Positions 61,794 through 64,000 of a DNA stretch of 64,000 nucleotides are shown here, one piece after another; positions within the stretch are counted from its first letter, which is position 1; every line of letters begins with the position of its first letter. The stretch is taken from the NCBI GenBank assembly GCA_003676145.1, contig NAUB01000025.1:1-64000 (forward strand), read 5' to 3'. The notes beneath the pieces were generated by a model that searched no databases, was not told the DNA's origin, and saw only the letters and a program-made list of their open reading frames with translations. A program made the position numbers and the translations under genes. This DNA comes from a gamma proteobacterium symbiont of Stewartia floridana. GTDB taxonomy: Bacteria; Pseudomonadota; Gammaproteobacteria; Chromatiales; Chromatiaceae.

Positions 61794-64000
61794 GTGAACA
61801 GATTTCTGATCGGTTTTATCATCGGTGTGGCACTTTTTCACCTGCTGGATCACCTGCCGGGATTGGCATGGTTGTCCGGTTTTTTGACATTTCCGCTGCT
61901 CTGGCGTTTCAAACCACTGCGTCCTCTGGTGGCAATGGCTGCAGGGGCCGGTTGGAGTCTGCTGAATGCCAGCCTGATTCTGCATCAGCAGTTACCTGTG
62001 AATTTGGAGCGCAGTGACCTGCTTCTCGAAGGTGTGGTGGATTCGCTGCCGGTCACACAGGGTCGGCTATCCCGTTTCCAGATGCGGGTCACTTCGTTGC
62101 AGGACGAAAATGGTGATTCTGTTGAACTCTCCCGGGTTCAGCTCAGCTGGTTCGGTATGGAAAAAGCGCCGAGTATCGGTGATGCCTGGCGCTTAAAGGT
62201 CAGATTGATCCGTCCCAGAGGGGCCCAGAATCCGGCGGGTTTCGATCATGAGAAATGGCTCTTCATGCAGCAGATCCAGGCCAAAGGCTATGTCAGGGAT
62301 TGGGCCGGAAATCGTCAGCTTGAATCTGAACAATTTCCCGCTCCGCTTGGTTTGCTGCGACAAAAGATCGCCAAAGCCATCGATGAGGTGAGCGACAGGC
62401 CTCAGGCGGCAGCCCTGCTGAAGGCGCTTGCAGTGGGCGATAAGCGAGGTATGGACAGGCAAGCCTGGGAGACTTTCAGCCGCACCGGGACCAACCACCT
62501 GATCGCCATATCCGGGCTGCACATTGGCCTGGTTGCCGGTTGGTGCCTGTTCACCGGTAGCTGGCTGTGGCGGCGCAGCAGCAGACTCTGCCAGCGAATG
62601 CCTGCACTCAAAGCCGGCGCCCTGTTTGCCCTGCTGGGTGCGGCGGTTTATGCCGCATTGGCCGGTTTTACCCTGCCGACCCAGCGGGCACTGATCATGC
62701 TGGTTGCTACCCTTGGGGCTCTGATCCTGGGTTATCGTATTCAGTTCGGCCGAAGTCTGTTGCTGGCGCTCTTTTTGGTGCTTCTGCTGGATCCTCTGGC
62801 CATTCTGAGCCGGGGCTTCTGGCTCTCATTCACTGCCGTAGCTGTTATTTTATGGAGTATCGGCGGCCGTCTTGCTGCCTGGCAAGGCTGGCGTCAGGGC
62901 ATACAGGTTCAACTCTCAGTCAGTCTCGGTCTGTTACCTCTGTTGATTCTCTTTTTCAGTCAGATCTCCCTGATCTCGCCGTTGGTCAATCTCCTTATGG
63001 TGCCCTGGTTCAGTCTGGTACTTGTGCCGATGACCCTGATTGGTCTGCCGTTATTGCTGGTTCCCACCGTTGCTGATGCCTGGTTCACACTGCTGCAGAG
63101 ACTCGCCGATGCAAGCTTACAGCTGCTGGAGTGGTGTTCAGTGCAACCCTTTGCCATGACGGATCTTGCGCAACAGGATCCGTTGCTGTTGTGGTTTGTT
63201 CTGGCAGGTTGCCTGTTACTGCTGTTGCCAGCCGGGATGCCGGGACGTGGTTTGGGATTGCTGCTCTGTGTGCCGATTCTGTTTGCATCGGCGCAACGTC
63301 CAGCCAAGGGGGAGATATGGTTCACCCTGCTGGATGTGGGGCAGGGGCTGGCTTGTGTGGTTGAGACCAGCAATCACCTGCTGCTCTTCGATACGGGGCC
63401 AGGGAAGGGGGATCGGACCGCAGCCGATTCCGTGATCATGCCATTTCTCAGATCCAGAGGGCATCGAAGAATCGATACGCTGATTGTCAGCAATGGCGAC
63501 CGTGACCACGCCGGTGGCGTTGAATCGCTGATTCGTTCGATCCCCATCGGGCAGCTTCTGGCAGGTGATCCGGAGATGATTGACGGGGCTGCCCAAGCTT
63601 GCCTGGCAGGCAGTGAATGGTCCTGGGATGGGGTGCATTTCCAGATTCTCCATCCGGCCGCCAGGGTTGAGTTTCAAGAACCGAACAACCGCTCCTGTGT
63701 GTTGAAGATCGAAAATGACGATTGGACGATTCTTCTGCCGGGGGATATTGAACAGGCAGCGGAAGATGCCCTGCTGAGTGTCAACCCCCGACAACTCCGA
63801 TCGGATCTGGTTGTCGCTCCGCACCATGGCTCGAACAGCTCTTCCACGGCTGAGTTTGTGACCGCGGTCGATCCACAGTGGGTGCTATTTTCAACTGGTT
63901 ACAAAAACAGCTATGGTTTCCCTAAGTCGGAGGTGGTTCAGCGTTGGCAGGCACAAGGCGCAAGGCTGTTGAATACCGCGCAGAGCGGCGCCATCGAATT
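61794..64000 (+). CDS. comEC: DNA internalisation protein ComEC/Rec2 (3' truncated by the window)
   Basis: ComEC forms the inner-membrane channel for transforming DNA. The GTG start at 61794 follows AGGGAG; the frame is open to the window end (735 residues so far). In order: N-terminal membrane segments and a DUF4131 region (about 1-170), the competence membrane domain (about 205-490, with NHLIAISGLHIGLVAGW and LPTQRALIMLVATL), and a metallo-beta-lactamase-like domain from about 508 with LDVGQG (513-518), SNGDRDHAGG and APHHGSNSS. The nuclease-type motifs are intact. The end of the gene is outside the window. Confidence 0.94.
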   Translation, partial: MNRFLIGFIIGVALFHLLDHLPGLAWLSGFLTFPLLWRFKPLRPLVAMAAGAGWSLLNASLILHQQLPVNLERSDLLLEGVVDSLPVTQGRLSRFQMRVTSLQDENGDSVELSRVQLSWFGMEKAPSIGDAWRLKVRLIRPRGAQNPAGFDHEKWLFMQQIQAKGYVRDWAGNRQLESEQFPAPLGLLRQKIAKAIDEVSDRPQAAALLKALAVGDKRGMDRQAWETFSRTGTNHLIAISGLHIGLVAGWCLFTGSWLWRRSSRLCQRMPALKAGALFALLGAAVYAALAGFTLPTQRALIMLVATLGALILGYRIQFGRSLLLALFLVLLLDPLAILSRGFWLSFTAVAVILWSIGGRLAAWQGWRQGIQVQLSVSLGLLPLLILFFSQISLISPLVNLLMVPWFSLVLVPMTLIGLPLLLVPTVADAWFTLLQRLADASLQLLEWCSVQPFAMTDLAQQDPLLLWFVLAGCLLLLLPAGMPGRGLGLLLCVPILFASAQRPAKGEIWFTLLDVGQGLACVVETSNHLLLFDTGPGKGDRTAADSVIMPFLRSRGHRRIDTLIVSNGDRDHAGGVESLIRSIPIGQLLAGDPEMIDGAAQACLAGSEWSWDGVHFQILHPAARVEFQEPNNRSCVLKIENDDWTILLPGDIEQAAEDALLSVNPRQLRSDLVVAPHHGSNSSSTAEFVTAVDPQWVLFSTGYKNSYGFPKSEVVQRWQAQGARLLNTAQSGAIE

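Overview
The window looks like a chromosomal segment of a sulfur-oxidising gammaproteobacterium. The left third has the gene order known from Pseudomonas (yciK, a HAD phosphatase, ubiG, a TRZ/ATZ hydrolase, mtnA, gyrA, serC, pheA, hisC, tyrA, aroA, cmk, rpsA, ihfB). The middle carries flavocytochrome c sulfide dehydrogenase (fccAB) beside an octaheme hydroxylamine-oxidoreductase-like cytochrome, followed by a complete cytochrome c maturation operon. This mixture fits the Chromatiales/Sedimenticola/Thiodiazotropha neighbourhood. That placement is an inference from gene content; no rRNA gene lies in the window.

Layout. 1-3.9 kb (minus): short-chain dehydrogenase, HAD phosphatase, ubiG, MTA/SAH deaminase-like hydrolase. 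4.1-17.8 kb (plus): mtnA, gyrA, then a serine/aromatic amino acid block (serC, serA, pheA, hisC, tyrA, aroA), cmk, rpsA and ihfB. 17.8-19.9 kb (minus): phoB-phoR. 20.4-21.6 kb: a CNNM/CBS membrane protein. 21.7-26.6 kb (minus): a 2-phosphoglycerate kinase-like gene, a divergent ApgM-type mutase and ppk1, which look like one phosphate-metabolism unit. 27-28.7 kb (minus): a response regulator/SpoIIE phosphatase/HATPase protein, divergent from a four-gene MCE-type lipid transporter (28.9-32.5 kb). 32.5-32.9 kb: a repeat-rich spacer. 32.9-37.2 kb (minus): csiV and mfd. 37.2-41.1 kb: an AT-richer stretch with a secreted subtilase and a secreted pentapeptide-repeat protein, the latter coupled to an AlkD-type glycosylase. 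41.9-45.9 kb (minus): octaheme cytochrome, TPR protein and fccAB. 46.8-48.8 kb (minus): an EF-G paralogue. 49.1-56.1 kb (minus): ccmABCDEFGHI. 56.5-58.8 kb (minus): a 45-residue small protein, a Rieske protein, a TrpD2-like protein and a small secreted protein. 59-60.9 kb (plus): a one-permease Lol exporter. 61-61.5 kb (minus): a DUF2062 protein. The window ends inside comEC.

How the parts connect. The ccm operon supplies covalent haem to periplasmic cytochromes such as the two encoded just upstream (FccA and the octaheme protein). A perfect FNR/CRP-type palindrome with a correctly spaced -10 element precedes the octaheme gene, so oxygen control of that locus is likely. PhoBR, polyphosphate kinase and the 2-phosphoglycerate kinase/ApgM pair form a second theme of phosphate storage and phosphoglycerate metabolism.

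The most interesting leads are the 2PGK/ApgM-variant/ppk1 unit, the FNR-type promoter of the octaheme-sulfide dehydrogenase locus, a short intergenic palindrome family built on RGCCTGTTAAC, a CACGAAG inverted-repeat element, an unlisted 45-residue membrane or secreted protein with its own promoter, and two plus-strand terminators with no gene in front of them.
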